Positions 53,848 through 63,142 of a stretch of DNA of 64,000 nucleotides are shown piece after piece. Under the pieces are notes generated by a model. The model saw only the letters and a program-made list of their open reading frames with translations, did not search any database and had not been told where the DNA came from. This stretch comes from Bacteroidota bacterium (lineage in GTDB: Bacteria > Bacteroidota > Bacteroidia > JABDFU01). A program made the position numbers and the translations under genes. Positions within the stretch are counted from its first letter, which is position 1. Each line of letters starts with the position of its first letter. Location of the stretch: assembly GCA_016183775.1 (NCBI GenBank), contig JACPDY010000047.1, forward strand, positions 19,904 through 83,903, read 5' to 3'.

Positions 53848-54342
53848 ATGAAAAAGGCCTACCTCTTATTAGGATCCAATTCCGGCAACCGCCGACAGAA
53901 TCTTTTAGACGCATTGCAGCATATTGAAAATTATGCCGGCAAGGTGATAAAAAGCTCATCGGTATATGAAACAGCTCCCTGGGGCAACCCCGATCAACAA
54001 AATTTTTTCAACCAGGCTGTTTTGATCGAAACTCACATGGAACCTACTATACTATTACACGAATTGCTGGCCATTGAACGCCTTTTAGGCCGAAAACGCG
54101 GTGAAAATGAAGCTGAAAAATGGGCTCCACGTATAATTGACATAGATATTCTATTTTACAACAACGATACCATTCAAAATGAACAACTTACAATACCTCA
54201 CCCTCATCTGCATGAGCGAAACTTTGCTTTAAAACCTATGTTAGAGCTGGCCCCCGATCACAAACACCCTGTAACAGGTAAAAACATTGAACATTTGGCC
54301 AAAAATTGTACGGATACCCTCGCCGTTACAAAAATCAACTAA
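53848..54342 (+). CDS. folK: 2-amino-4-hydroxy-6-hydroxymethyldihydropteridine pyrophosphokinase
   Basis: FolK transfers pyrophosphate from ATP to 6-hydroxymethyl-7,8-dihydropterin in folate synthesis. The 164-residue protein has LLGSNSGNRRQNLLDALQHI at the N-terminus, SSVYETAPWG, and the signature ERLLGRKRGENEAEKWAPRI then IDIDILFYNN. HPHLHERNFALKPMLELAP follows. It stands alone here; pabB at the left end of the window belongs to the same pathway. Confidence 0.95.
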   Translation: MKKAYLLLGSNSGNRRQNLLDALQHIENYAGKVIKSSSVYETAPWGNPDQQNFFNQAVLIETHMEPTILLHELLAIERLLGRKRGENEAEKWAPRIIDIDILFYNNDTIQNEQLTIPHPHLHERNFALKPMLELAPDHKHPVTGKNIEHLAKNCTDTLAVTKIN

Positions 54343-54522
54343 ACTACTTCGTCTGAAGTACCATTTATTCGCTTTCAAAGAACAGATGCCTGCCTGCCGT
54401 TATAAGTCCGCGCGTGACAGGCAGTGAACCCGCTGCATATCATTTTTCTGACCCTATTCGCCTGTCCTACTCGTTTCATAATAAGAAACTTACAAATATC
54501 TTTCTTATTTTAAAAAAATGCT

Positions 54523-54530
54523 TATTTTTG
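54523..54530 (+). promoter_or_regulatory. Bacteroidota -7 promoter element
   Basis: TATTTTTG matches TAnnTTTG, 54 bp before the ATG at 54585. At 19-bp spacing upstream the sequence is CTTT, a weak -33 match. Confidence 0.55.
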
Positions 54531-54584
54531 CACCTGTCTGAAGAAAACCTTCAACCAAACACCAAACAAGAAAAACTTTTACTA

Positions 54585-56318
54585 ATGAAAAATAGAACGT
54601 TACAAACTCTGGGGCTTGCAGTAATTGCAGCCATCGGATTTACAGCCTGCGACGGATTGGGTAAAATGGTAAAAAAAGCCAATACCGTTCAGTACACAGT
54701 TACGCCGAATCCTATTGAAATGCATGGCGATACTGTAACAGTTACTGTAGCAGGCAAATTCCCGCCAAAATATTTTGGTAAAAAAGTTACACTTACAGTT
54801 ACCCCTGTAATTAAATATAACGGTGGTGAAAAGGAACTTAAACCAACTACTGTCATTGGCGAAAAAGCGGTTGGTACAGGAACGAAAATTCCTTATGCAA
54901 TGGGCGGAAGTTTCTCCTACTCGGATCGTACAGCTTATGTAAATGGCATGGAAAAGGCCACTGTTGAAGTTAAGGCTTCTGGCCAGGTGAAGAAAAAGGT
55001 AAAAGAATTGCCAATGGCAAAAATTGCTGATGGAACAATGGTTACTTCTTTACTTGTTAAAAGTGATGAGAAATCTATCATGGGCAAGGATGCCTTTACC
55101 AAAACCAAACCGGTTTCCGCTAACTCTGTTATTTACTATGTTGTAAATCAATCAAATGTTCGTCCTGGTGAGATGAATAATACCGAAATGAAAGCATTCA
55201 AAGAGTTTGTCGAAAAAGGACTTGCAAAAGGTTATATGCTTAAAAATATTTCTATTTCCGCCTATGCTTCTCCGGATGGCGAACAGAGCCTCAACTCTAA
55301 CTTAGCTACAGAACGTGCCACTTCGGCCTCTAAAGCGCTGATGGGTATGTTCAAGGACAAGAAAACAAAATTTGAAGCCGGTCAGAAAGAAGAATTTTAT
55401 ACAAATATTGGTAAAGGTGAAGACTGGGAAGGCTTCAAGACAATGATGGAACAATCAGAAATAAAGGATAAAGAACTTATTCTGCGTGTACTGACCATGT
55501 ATTCTGACCTTGACCAACGTGAAAAAGAAATAAAAAATCTTTCTAAAACATATACTGAGGTATCAGACAAGATACTTCCAAAATTGAGGAGATCAATGAT
55601 CACACTAAACGGCGAAGAATTGAGCAGAACTGATGATCAGATTATTAAATTGGCCACCTCCACTCCTGACAGCCTTTCTGTTGAAGAGTTATTGTATGCA
55701 GGCGCCAATCTTACAAAGGATATGAACACCAAACTCAGCATTTACAAAGCAGCTGAAAGAATGTATCCTACAGACTGGAGAGCGATCAACAACACAGGTT
55801 GTATTTACTTAATGCAGAACAAAGTAAATGACGCAGAAGTTCAATTCGATAACGCGGCTAAACTGGATGCAAAAAACACAGCAGTTAAAAATAACCAGGG
55901 TATTGTTGCCCGCTGGAAAGGCGATCGTAACAAGGCAACAGCATTTTACAAAGATGCTGCCGGTGCAGGCCCTGAAGTTAATTACAATATGGGCATCATT
56001 GATATCATGAATGGCAGCTACGCCAGCGCGGTATCAAACTTCGGAAGCTATGAAGCGTTTAACATGGCTCTTGCAAAAGTATTGAACGGCAGCGCGGATG
56101 CCGCGGTTCAAACGATTGATGCTTCTGATGACAAAGACACTGCTTTGGGTTATTACCTGAAAGCTATTGTTGGTGCCCGTACCGGGAAATCTGACATGGC
56201 TATCAATAATCTAAAAACAGCTATTGGAAAAGATTCTATATTCAAGTCAAAAGCAGCGGACGATGTTGAATTTATCAAGCTAAGAGAAAATGCTGACTTT
56301 AAAGCATTAGTACAATAA
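54585..56318 (+). CDS. Lipoprotein with OmpA-like and TPR regions
   Basis: A 577-residue protein. The lipoprotein signal is GLAVIAAIGFTAC (Cys about residue 22). A beta-rich N-terminal part (YTVTPNPIEMHGDTVTVTVA) is followed by an OmpA-like peptidoglycan-binding fold around residues 185-260 (ISISAYASPDGEQSLNSNLA, then TERATSASKALM), and a TPR-rich C-terminal half (about 385-575: INNTGCIYLMQNKVNDAEVQ). It probably links the outer membrane to peptidoglycan and scaffolds partners. The frame extends 57 codons upstream, but the ATG at 54585 gives the signal peptide directly. It ends at a strong terminator. Confidence 0.85.
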   Translation: MKNRTLQTLGLAVIAAIGFTACDGLGKMVKKANTVQYTVTPNPIEMHGDTVTVTVAGKFPPKYFGKKVTLTVTPVIKYNGGEKELKPTTVIGEKAVGTGTKIPYAMGGSFSYSDRTAYVNGMEKATVEVKASGQVKKKVKELPMAKIADGTMVTSLLVKSDEKSIMGKDAFTKTKPVSANSVIYYVVNQSNVRPGEMNNTEMKAFKEFVEKGLAKGYMLKNISISAYASPDGEQSLNSNLATERATSASKALMGMFKDKKTKFEAGQKEEFYTNIGKGEDWEGFKTMMEQSEIKDKELILRVLTMYSDLDQREKEIKNLSKTYTEVSDKILPKLRRSMITLNGEELSRTDDQIIKLATSTPDSLSVEELLYAGANLTKDMNTKLSIYKAAERMYPTDWRAINNTGCIYLMQNKVNDAEVQFDNAAKLDAKNTAVKNNQGIVARWKGDRNKATAFYKDAAGAGPEVNYNMGIIDIMNGSYASAVSNFGSYEAFNMALAKVLNGSADAAVQTIDASDDKDTALGYYLKAIVGARTGKSDMAINNLKTAIGKDSIFKSKAADDVEFIKLRENADFKALVQ

Positions 56319-56338
56319 AGCTTATTACCATGTAAAAT

Positions 56339-56371
56339 AAGAACGGCTCCGATAACGGAGCCGTTCTTATT
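56339..56371 (+). terminator. Rho-independent terminator
   Basis: A perfect 13-bp stem (AAGAACGGCTCCG with CGGAGCCGTTCTT, loop ATAA) is followed by an AT-rich tail. It sits between the convergent lipoprotein and SpoU-type genes and may serve both. Confidence 0.9.
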
Positions 56372-56396
56372 TTATGCCAATGGAAACAAAGTCGTA

Positions 56397-56927
56397 CTAC
56401 CGCCTGAGTTTTAAAAACAGATCCCAGATCACGATCCCCACACTAATTGCTATATTCAGCGAATGCTTCGTGCCAACCTGGGGGATCTCGATTACACCAT
56501 CGCATAAATTGACGGTCTCCTGCTCCACCCCTTTCACCTCATGGCCAAATACAACCGCAATTTTACTGCCGGTATCCGGCTTGAATTTATCCAAACAAAT
56601 TGACCCATCAACCTGTTCAACAGCATATACTTTATACCCTTTTTCCTTTAACTGCTGAATGGCATCTGCAGTAGTTTTAAAATGCATCCAGTCCACCGTA
56701 TCTGTCGAACCCAATGCGGTCTTTTGAATCTCCTTGTTTGGCGGTGCACCTGTAATACCGCATAAATACAACGATTCGACGAGGAAGGCATCAGCTGTGC
56801 GAAATACAGAACCGACATTATTCAAACTGCGGATATTGTCAAGCACAACAACGATAGGTGTTTTAGATGATCGCTTAAACTCATCTACCGTTTTCCGGTT
56901 CAGCTCTTCGTTTGATAATTTCCTCAT
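56397..56927 (-). CDS. TrmH/SpoU-family RNA 2'-O-methyltransferase
   Basis: A 176-residue SPOUT methyltransferase. Motif 1 is VVLDNIRSLNNVGSVFRTAD, motif 2 is IAVVFGHEVKGVEQE and motif 3 is IEIPQVGTKHSLNIAISVGI, which form the trefoil-knot SAM site. It methylates ribose of tRNA or rRNA; the position cannot be read from the sequence. It starts at the ATG at 56927, divergent from mutS. Confidence 0.9.
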   Translation of the reverse strand: MRKLSNEELNRKTVDEFKRSSKTPIVVVLDNIRSLNNVGSVFRTADAFLVESLYLCGITGAPPNKEIQKTALGSTDTVDWMHFKTTADAIQQLKEKGYKVYAVEQVDGSICLDKFKPDTGSKIAVVFGHEVKGVEQETVNLCDGVIEIPQVGTKHSLNIAISVGIVIWDLFLKLRR

Positions 56928-57071
56928 GCTGCAAAGATGGGGATTTTAGATATCTGTTATTAGTTGTTGGTTGTTAGTTTCTTGAGAAACTGCCAACAGT
57001 CAACTAATACCAATTCAGGGGTGTTAAAAACTTTAAAACACGCACTTAAATTGTATTTGTATTTTAGCTCA

Positions 57072-59792
57072 ATGGCTGTAAACAGAAGTATGATAAAAAG
57101 TGCCGCATCTCCGGTCGAAACACCGCTGATGAAGCAATATTACGCGATTAAAGGAAAATATCCTGATGCATTGTTGCTGTTTCGTGTAGGTGATTTTTAT
57201 GAAACTTTTGGAGAAGATGCTGTTAAAACATCGGGGATACTGGGCATTGTTCTTACCCGGCGGGCCAATGGCTCAGCTTCATTCATAGAATTGGCAGGAT
57301 TTCCCCACCATTCACTCGATACCTATTTGCCAAAATTAGTGCGGGCCGGACAACGCGTTGCGATATGCGACCAGTTGGAAGATCCCAAAATGACTAAAAC
57401 CATTGTAAAACGAGGAGTTACTGAACTGGTAACTCCCGGTGTTTCATACAATGACAAAGTACTTGATCACAAAACAAATAATTTCCTCGCCAGCATTGCC
57501 CTAAACGACAACCTTGCAGGTGTATCTTTCCTGGATGTATCGACCGGTGAATTTCTTGTTGCGCAGGGAACACTGGAATATGTAGATAAACTTCTGCAAA
57601 GTTTCCGCCCCAGCGAAGTGCTGTTCCAGAAAAACAAAAAGAAACAATTTCTCGAGGCATTCGGTGAAAAATTCTATTCATACGGACTCGATGATTGGGC
57701 TTTCACACATGAGTTTGGCCACGAATCCCTGCTGAAACATTTTAACACCAAATCCCTTAAAGGTTATGGTATTGAAAACCTCGACACAGGTATTATTGCT
57801 GCCGGCGTAGCGCTGCATTACTTAGCCGAAACACAGCATGATAAAGTAAAACACATCACCGCCGTTTCGCGCATTGAAGAAGAAAAATACGTTTGGCTGG
57901 ATAAATTCACAATACGCAACCTCGAACTATTCGGGTCTTATAATGAGAACGCAAATACACTCATCAATGTAATTGACCAGACCATTTCACCCATGGGATC
58001 CCGCATGCTTAAACGCTGGCTGGCCCTGCCATTAAAAGACAAAACACCCATTGATGACCGGCTTGAATGCGTTGACTACTTTTTAACGAACGAAGAGATC
58101 GCGAACCAGATAGGTTCCTATATAGAATCCGTAGGTGACCTGGAACGTATTGTTTCAAAAGTAGCCACTGCGCGCATATCGCCTAAAGAAGTAGCGCAAT
58201 TAAAACGGGCTTTAACCGCCATTCAACCTATAAAAGAATTGCTGGACAAAGCAGAAAATAGTTCTTTAAGGAAGATCGCTGAACAGCTCAACCCTTGTAA
58301 AACAGCTATAGATAAAATAGAGAAAGAGCTGCAACCGGAGCCTCCTTTTTTGGTACACAAAGGAAATGTGATCGCGGAAGGCGTGAATGCCGAACTGGAT
58401 GAGCTTCGTAAAATTGCCTACTCCGGGAAAGACTATTTGCTGCAGATACAACAGCGCGAATCGGAACGGACAAACATTCCTTCATTGAAAATCGCTTTTA
58501 ACAGCGTGTTTGGATATTACCTGGAAGTTACAAATACACATAAGGATAAAGTGCCCGGCGACTGGATGCGTAAACAAACCCTTACCAATGCCGAACGTTA
58601 TATTACTGAAGAGCTGAAACAATACGAAGAAAAAATCCTGGGTGCTGAAGAAAAAATACTTGCACTTGAAGTGCGGCTGTTCAATGACCTGGTGATCGCT
58701 CTGGGCGATTATATCGCTACCATACAACTGAACGCTTCGCTTGTGGCACGCATTGATTGCCTGCTTTCATTTGCATCTGTGGCATTAAAAAATAATTACG
58801 TGCGCCCGCATATAAACGACAGCAAAATACTTGATATAAAAGATGGCCGCCATCCTGTTATTGAGCGCCAGCTGCCCATTGGCGAAGAGTATGTGGCTAA
58901 TGATGTTTACCTGGATAATGATACACAACAGATCATAATTATTACGGGTCCCAACATGTCGGGTAAGTCTGCGCTTTTGCGGCAAACAGCATTGATCGTA
59001 CTGATGGCACAAATGGGCTGCTTTGTTCCCGCCAGGCATGCCAATATTGGTTTGGTGGATAAGATATTTACACGAGTAGGTGCTTCCGATAATATTTCAT
59101 CAGGTGAATCAACATTTATGGTGGAGATGAATGAAACAGCAAGCATCCTCAATAATGTATCAGACAGAAGCCTTATCCTGCTGGATGAAATCGGACGCGG
59201 AACCAGTACGTATGATGGCATCTCTATTGCCTGGGCAATTGTCGAATTTTTACATGAACACCCGGCCGCGAAAGCCAAAACGCTCTTTGCAACACACTAC
59301 CACGAACTGAACGATGTAGCGAGCACATTCAATCGTGTGAAAAACTTCAATGTATCGGTAAAAGAACTGGGCAACAAAGTATTATTTATGCGCAAACTGG
59401 TGCAGGGCGGCAGCGAGCATAGCTTTGGTATCCACGTGGCACAAATGGCCGGGATGCCCAGAAAAGTAGTTGAAAGGGCCGGAGAAATATTGAAGAAGCT
59501 GGAAGCCAGGAGCCAGGAGTCAGGAGCCAGAAGACAGAAGCCTGCCGGACAGGCGGCAGCTCAGATGTTAAGTGAACCCGGAACCCGCCTGCGGGCCGAA
59601 CAGCCCTTCAGCGGGCAGGCCCGGAACCCGGAACTTGAAACCAATAGCGATATGCAGCTCAGCTTTTTTCAACTAAACGACCCTGTTTTGGAGCAGATAA
59701 AGGACGAGATCGTAAATACCGATATCAATACATTAACGCCTGTAGAAGCGCTCATGAAATTGAATGAGATCAAAAAGCTTATTGGTGCCTGA
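57072..59792 (+). CDS. mutS: DNA mismatch repair protein MutS
   Basis: A 906-residue MutS. The mismatch-recognition Phe-x-Glu is F42-Y43-E44 in [12 protein letters not shown]. Walker A is GPNMSGKS near residue 625, and the Walker B/signature region [20 protein letters not shown] near 703. After the ATPase domain there is an odd low-complexity linker (about residues 811-856: [20 protein letters not shown] and following) encoded by minisatellite DNA. The beta-clamp-binding-like QLSFFQL and the C-terminal helices then resume. The ATG at 57072 was chosen over an upstream extension starting at 56964. MutL is not in the window. Confidence 0.95.
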   Translation: MAVNRSMIKSAASPVETPLMKQYYAIKGKYPDALLLFRVGDFYETFGEDAVKTSGILGIVLTRRANGSASFIELAGFPHHSLDTYLPKLVRAGQRVAICDQLEDPKMTKTIVKRGVTELVTPGVSYNDKVLDHKTNNFLASIALNDNLAGVSFLDVSTGEFLVAQGTLEYVDKLLQSFRPSEVLFQKNKKKQFLEAFGEKFYSYGLDDWAFTHEFGHESLLKHFNTKSLKGYGIENLDTGIIAAGVALHYLAETQHDKVKHITAVSRIEEEKYVWLDKFTIRNLELFGSYNENANTLINVIDQTISPMGSRMLKRWLALPLKDKTPIDDRLECVDYFLTNEEIANQIGSYIESVGDLERIVSKVATARISPKEVAQLKRALTAIQPIKELLDKAENSSLRKIAEQLNPCKTAIDKIEKELQPEPPFLVHKGNVIAEGVNAELDELRKIAYSGKDYLLQIQQRESERTNIPSLKIAFNSVFGYYLEVTNTHKDKVPGDWMRKQTLTNAERYITEELKQYEEKILGAEEKILALEVRLFNDLVIALGDYIATIQLNASLVARIDCLLSFASVALKNNYVRPHINDSKILDIKDGRHPVIERQLPIGEEYVANDVYLDNDTQQIIIITGPNMSGKSALLRQTALIVLMAQMGCFVPARHANIGLVDKIFTRVGASDNISSGESTFMVEMNETASILNNVSDRSLILLDEIGRGTSTYDGISIAWAIVEFLHEHPAAKAKTLFATHYHELNDVASTFNRVKNFNVSVKELGNKVLFMRKLVQGGSEHSFGIHVAQMAGMPRKVVERAGEILKKLEARSQESGARRQKPAGQAAAQMLSEPGTRLRAEQPFSGQARNPELETNSDMQLSFFQLNDPVLEQIKDEIVNTDINTLTPVEALMKLNEIKKLIGA
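59502..59640 (+). repeat. Minisatellite inserted in frame in mutS
   Basis: Two repeat types lie inside the mutS reading frame: AGCCAGGAGTCAGGAGCCAG-type units (59505-59540) and GGAACCCG units (59573-59640). Between them are GCCTGC/GCAGGC palindromes of the kind seen in intergenic regions of this window. The segment is more GC-rich than the rest of mutS, and the frame is kept. Confidence 0.8.
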
Positions 59793-59966
59793 TACCCATT
59801 TAAAGAATTGTTCTTAACCGGTTCCTATTGAGTTCACTATACATCCGAAATCAGAACCGGTTATACCCGCAGGTCCGCCAATTTACTTTTTGCAAATTCA
59901 TTTTTGCTGGGGTATAATTAAAATATTCCTTACATTAGTTCACCTTAAAAACCAAAACCAGCACAC

Positions 59967-60323
59967 ATGAAAAAAATATTTTCTCTCCTGTTTCTTGTGA
60001 TCGCGTTTGCATGCCAATCACAAAATGCCACACATCCAACAAACATTAAAGAATCGGAACAAAATATATTTGCGCTTGGAGCAAATGATACAAAAGTCGT
60101 AAATGAAAATAGTGTCAATACAATCGAGCCCAGAGATCATATAACTACACCAGGCGATAAAGCAGAAAACGTAAAAAAGGAAGATAAAAAAAGACAGGAC
60201 AAAAAAGCCTCGAACAAAGCAGGCAAGAGAGTACAGGTAAACCCCGTATACATCATTGTGGGTATTGTGGTAGCTGCTGTTGTTATCTATTTCGCTACTT
60301 CTTCAAGAACCACTAAAATGTAA
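59967..60323 (+). CDS. Hypothetical small lipoprotein or membrane protein
   Basis: A 118-residue protein with an N-terminal signal containing FLVIAFACQ (lipobox-like, Cys about residue 16), a polar middle with a Lys-rich stretch (KKEDKKRQDKKASNKAGKR) and a C-terminal transmembrane helix (VYIIVGIVVAAVVIYFA). If the lipobox is used, the protein would be anchored at both ends. The family is unknown. The gene is isolated, with a short AT-rich leader. Confidence 0.6.
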   Translation: MKKIFSLLFLVIAFACQSQNATHPTNIKESEQNIFALGANDTKVVNENSVNTIEPRDHITTPGDKAENVKKEDKKRQDKKASNKAGKRVQVNPVYIIVGIVVAAVVIYFATSSRTTKM

Positions 60324-60610
60324 GCTTTAGCGTTTATTTATTGCTTTTATACTTCTATTTACTCACCCTCTTTAAATAAGGCATATTATACCTGTTTTTG
60401 AATAAACATTTATGCTTTTTGTCCAAAAACATAAAAACAGAAATGAGAAAACACCGAAATTGCCTGTTTTTAAAGGCTTTCCGTTCTTTTCACTTCCGGC
60501 AGCCTGCCGGCAGGTTTGCAGAAAAATTTAACCTTCAATTTGTCGTAAACCCAAAAAATTATTTATTAAATTAGCTATCTAATAGAACCCAATACAAACC
60601 CTTACCCATC
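60324..60610. repeat. Gene-less spacer with CCTGCCGGCAGG palindrome
   Basis: Apart from a perfect 12-bp palindrome (60503-60514) preceded by ACTTCCGG, this AT-rich spacer holds nothing I can name. The palindrome word is shared with the mutS insert and with degenerate copies near 54387 and 43771. Confidence 0.5.
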
Positions 60611-60793
60611 ATGGCAAAAAAGTCTAAAAAAAAACCGGCAAAGAAAAAGGCAACTAAAAAGAAAGTGACAGCGGAAGTTGAAGTAATCAGCTATACCGAG
60701 ATCATAACTCCATCAACTATCGATAACGATCCGATAATGAACGAAGCTCCCGAGCAACCTCAATCGGAAACGCCAACAGATACTTTATTTTAA
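60611..60793 (+). CDS. Small lysine-rich protein
   Basis: A 60-residue protein. The first 20 residues are a Lys/Ala-rich tail (AKKSKKKPAKKKATKKKV) like histone-H1-type or ribosome-linked extensions, followed by an acidic, Pro/Thr-rich C-terminus (DPIMNEAPEQPQSETPTDTL). It probably binds nucleic acid. It is 9 bp upstream of the cold-shock gene and probably co-transcribed with it. Confidence 0.55.
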   Translation: MAKKSKKKPAKKKATKKKVTAEVEVISYTEIITPSTIDNDPIMNEAPEQPQSETPTDTLF

Positions 60794-60802
60794 CATTCCT
60801 TT

Positions 60803-60997
60803 ATGCAAACGGGAACGGTTAAGTCATTCAATGAAATGAGCGGGTATGGATTTATTAAGATTGATGAAACAGGCGAAGAGATCTTTGTTCATCAATCAGG
60901 ATTGATGTGTGAAATCTGTAAAGGTGATAAAGTAACTTTCCAGATTACAGAAGGCAAAAAAGGCTTGAATGCAACTAATGTAAAGCATGCTGAGTAA
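60803..60997 (+). CDS. Cold-shock domain protein
   Basis: A 64-residue CSD protein that binds single-stranded RNA or DNA as an RNA chaperone. The RNP-1 motif reads SGYGFIKIDETG and RNP-2 IFVHQSGL; KGDKVTFQITEGKKGLNATN closes the barrel. RNP-1 differs from the canonical KGFGFI by MSGYGFI. Two cysteines (CEIC) lie between the strands, an unusual addition. Confidence 0.88.
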   Translation: MQTGTVKSFNEMSGYGFIKIDETGEEIFVHQSGLMCEICKGDKVTFQITEGKKGLNATNVKHAE

Positions 60998-61123
60998 TTT
61001 GTCCGGTACTATTACATCCTTATTTACCAACCATAATAGTGTTCCGCATATACAGCTTTCTCATTGTAATCCACAAACAACTAATTACCAATATATTACG
61101 ACCATATTTCGCAAAAAGAGTTG

Positions 61124-61154
61124 TTTGTGGGTTTTATTTTTTTGTTTACATTTG
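61124..61154 (+). promoter_or_regulatory. Bacteroidota promoter of tRNA-Gly
   Basis: TTTG at 61124-61127 and TACATTTG at 61147-61154, spaced by exactly 19 bp, lie 34 bp before the tRNA. Confidence 0.88.
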
Positions 61155-61188
61155 CAATCCTCTTGCGCCAAGGTGTAAGAGTACATAA

Positions 61189-61261
61189 GCGGAAGTAGCT
61201 CAGTTGGTAGAGCGTAACCTTGCCAAGGTTAAGGTCGCCGGTTCGAGACCGGTCTTCCGCT
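61189..61261 (+). tRNA. tRNA-Gly(GCC)
   Basis: The acceptor GCGGAAG pairs with CTTCCGC. The anticodon loop TTGCCAA gives GCC, and the anticodon stem TAACC pairs with GGTTA. The T arm has GCCGG-TTCGAGA-CCGGT. CCA is not encoded. A terminator hairpin follows at once. Confidence 0.96.
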
Positions 61262-61267
61262 CGAAAG

Positions 61268-61317
61268 AGTTCAAAGTTTAAAGTTCGTTTTGAACTTTTA
61301 AGCTTTGAACTTTTTTA
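61268..61317 (+). terminator. Terminator after tRNA-Gly
   Basis: Nearly perfect inverted repeat (61268-61286 with 61291-61310, core AAAGTTC/GAACTTT) followed by six T. Confidence 0.85.
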
Positions 61318-61370
61318 TTGCCTAAAATAGGATTTTAAGACCTGCTTATACTCTTTTATTTTACATTCTT

Positions 61371-61545
61371 AATTCATCATTCTTTATGTCCACCCTCGTT
61401 AAAGTTTCGGCGGACGAAGCGTCAAGACTATTAGCGTCGGTGTTACCTTCCCAGCCCGTCCGAAGGAGCTCGAACTGACAATTGTGAGTCACTTCGGGGA
61501 GGCTCAATTTCAAGCCGTATCCAGAAGTGATGCCAATAAATTTCA
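61371..61545. other. GC-rich unexplained segment, possibly a decayed repeat
   Basis: The gene-less stretch 61318-61659 contains a block clearly richer in G and C than its surroundings. The minus strand has a 69-codon frame with LKLSLPEVTHNCQFELLRTG, but no start signal or family. I consider it more likely a dispersed repeat or gene relic than a gene. Confidence 0.35.
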
Positions 61546-61659
61546 ACCCTTGATTCACATTATTTTTCAAAGGAGTAATACAGATGTAAGAAAATAACTC
61601 ATTATGGATTTTTATTTAATAAAAATTCGCCGAAGTTGCGAATGGTTATTTTCAGAACT

Positions 61660-62841
61660 ATGACACAAAAGAGAATTACATTAATATTTCTATTTATTAG
61701 TTTGTTTTCAACAGTTTCTCATGGGCAATCTGGCTCATCAGGGGATCCCTTCACCGCTGTTGGTCAGACTCTGGGAGTTACAAGTGCTGGGACATATTAT
61801 TTTAATTTGGATGGTGTAACATTTAATACATATGTAGATATAAACGGATATGTGCAAGTGGCAATTGATTTTGGAAACGGGACCGGGGATTTGCCCGCAG
61901 GAACCAGTTTAACTACCGGCAGTCGCGGTATATTAAACTCCACTGTTCTCGCATCACTTGCTTCAATTACTGAAGTTAGAATATCTTCAAGCACCGGTAA
62001 TGTGGATGTTGTTACATTGAATTCAACTATTATTTCCAGAGTTAAGAATAACCAAACACTTGATCAGGGTGCTGTAGATAATGCAATCAATAACGACTGG
62101 ACTGGTACTAATGCAGGGTGTTTTACCTGCGATGCCAGTTGCAACAATGGAGTGGGAAATTTACATCAGAATATTTTTCACCCATGTGGCAATGGAGGGG
62201 GATTCCACTGGGTACAAAGCTCCGACGCTCAACGGGAAATATGGAATTCCGGTGAAGTTACCAATGAAACTTCCTTTCATCTGTGGGTAAGAGATGCTAA
62301 TTATCCACTTCCAATTAAATTGTTAAACTTCCGTTCTCTTGCTACAGATATAGGAGTAAAATTAATGTGGGAAACCGCTTCTGAAATCAATAATGACTAT
62401 TTCATCGTTGAACGTTCAAAGGATACCAGGAGATGGGAATATGTAGAAAAAATTAAAGGAGCTGGTAATTCATCTGAACTTATAAGCTATACTTCCATAG
62501 ATGAAATTCCTTTAGCAGGCGTTTCTTATTACAGGTTAAAGCAGACCGATTTTGATGGCAATTATACTTATTCATCAATAAGCTCGGTTACTACGGAGAC
62601 AAAATTAAGTACACCCTTTTCATTATATCCCAATCCAACAAATGATCGAGTTACTGTGCAAGCTGATAAAATGGAAATGGAATACGTTAAAATATTTGAG
62701 TTATCCGGAAAGGATGTGACTTCTTTGGTTGATATTTCTGTGGAAGGTGAATCAAAAGCTGTAATTAATTTGTCGAAATTGGAGCCAGGTGTTTATTGGA
62801 TCAAATCAGGTATAGGTACAGGAAAAATCTACAAGTGGTAA
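61660..62841 (+). CDS. Secreted protein with T9SS type A sorting domain
   Basis: A 393-residue exported protein. Signal peptide: residues 1-23 (ending SHGQ). The N-terminal half is a beta-rich region of unknown type, with a Cys cluster (GCFTCDASCNN) and a Gly/His-rich patch (FHPCGNGGGFHW). A linker with KLMWETASEINNDYFIVERS and YYRLKQTDFDGNYTYSS matches that of the kelch protein at 3335-5356. The T9SS C-terminal domain starts at LYPNPTNDRVTVQ and ends GTGKIYKW. The ATG at 61660 is preferred over one at 61636 because it gives a clean signal peptide. Function unknown. Confidence 0.85.
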   Translation: MTQKRITLIFLFISLFSTVSHGQSGSSGDPFTAVGQTLGVTSAGTYYFNLDGVTFNTYVDINGYVQVAIDFGNGTGDLPAGTSLTTGSRGILNSTVLASLASITEVRISSSTGNVDVVTLNSTIISRVKNNQTLDQGAVDNAINNDWTGTNAGCFTCDASCNNGVGNLHQNIFHPCGNGGGFHWVQSSDAQREIWNSGEVTNETSFHLWVRDANYPLPIKLLNFRSLATDIGVKLMWETASEINNDYFIVERSKDTRRWEYVEKIKGAGNSSELISYTSIDEIPLAGVSYYRLKQTDFDGNYTYSSISSVTTETKLSTPFSLYPNPTNDRVTVQADKMEMEYVKIFELSGKDVTSLVDISVEGESKAVINLSKLEPGVYWIKSGIGTGKIYKW

Positions 62842-62872
62842 TAGAAAACCGATTTAAATAATCTTTTTTCCT

Positions 62873-62880
62873 TACATTTG
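62873..62880 (+). promoter_or_regulatory. Bacteroidota -7 element before a short hairpin transcript
   Basis: TACATTTG matches TAnnTTTG. No good -33 box is found at 19 bp. A transcript from here would meet a terminator-like hairpin within 60 nt. Confidence 0.45.
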
Positions 62881-62905
62881 TCCCGCTGAAGGGTGATTTT
62901 AATAT

Positions 62906-62948
62906 GAAATCCTCCTAAAAATAAATTTTTTTAGGGGGTTCTTTTTTT
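62906..62948 (+). terminator. Terminator-like hairpin
   Basis: ATCCTCCTAAAAA pairs with TTTTTAGGGGGTT, followed by seven T. It ends the T9SS cargo transcript or a short RNA starting at about 62887. Confidence 0.75.
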
Positions 62949-63017
62949 AACAGGACTTTAAGCCCTATAAAATTGTGGGGCAGTTAGAAGTGAAAATATT
63001 AAAATAAAAAGTACTTT

Positions 63018-63060
63018 GTCTGGGTGGTGGAACTGGTAGACACGCAGGACTTAAAACCTG
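63018..63060 (+). pseudogene. Truncated tRNA-Leu 5' half (no intron)
   Basis: The first 39 nt match the 5' exon and first anticodon-loop bases of the tRNA-Leu at 63143 with one change (T for C at position 2). After CTTAAAA the sequence continues CCTGGGG, resembling the spliced anticodon stem with one T missing. There is no intron, T arm or 3' acceptor. Copies start 125 bp apart, as in a tandem duplication. Confidence 0.8.
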
Positions 63061-63142
63061 GGGTATGAATAAGGATTTATAAGCCTTATTAGGAAAAGAA
63101 TGAGAATAACGCTCTTTGAGATAGTAAATAAAAAGACCCATT

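Noticed and set aside
54414..54584. 57-codon N-terminal extension of the OmpA/TPR lipoprotein
   Set aside because: It would place the lipoprotein signal internally, and a TAnnTTTG promoter element lies inside it.
56964..57071. 36-codon N-terminal extension of MutS
   Set aside because: It has no match to MutS and contains promoter-like AT-rich DNA; the ATG at 57072 gives a normal N-terminus.
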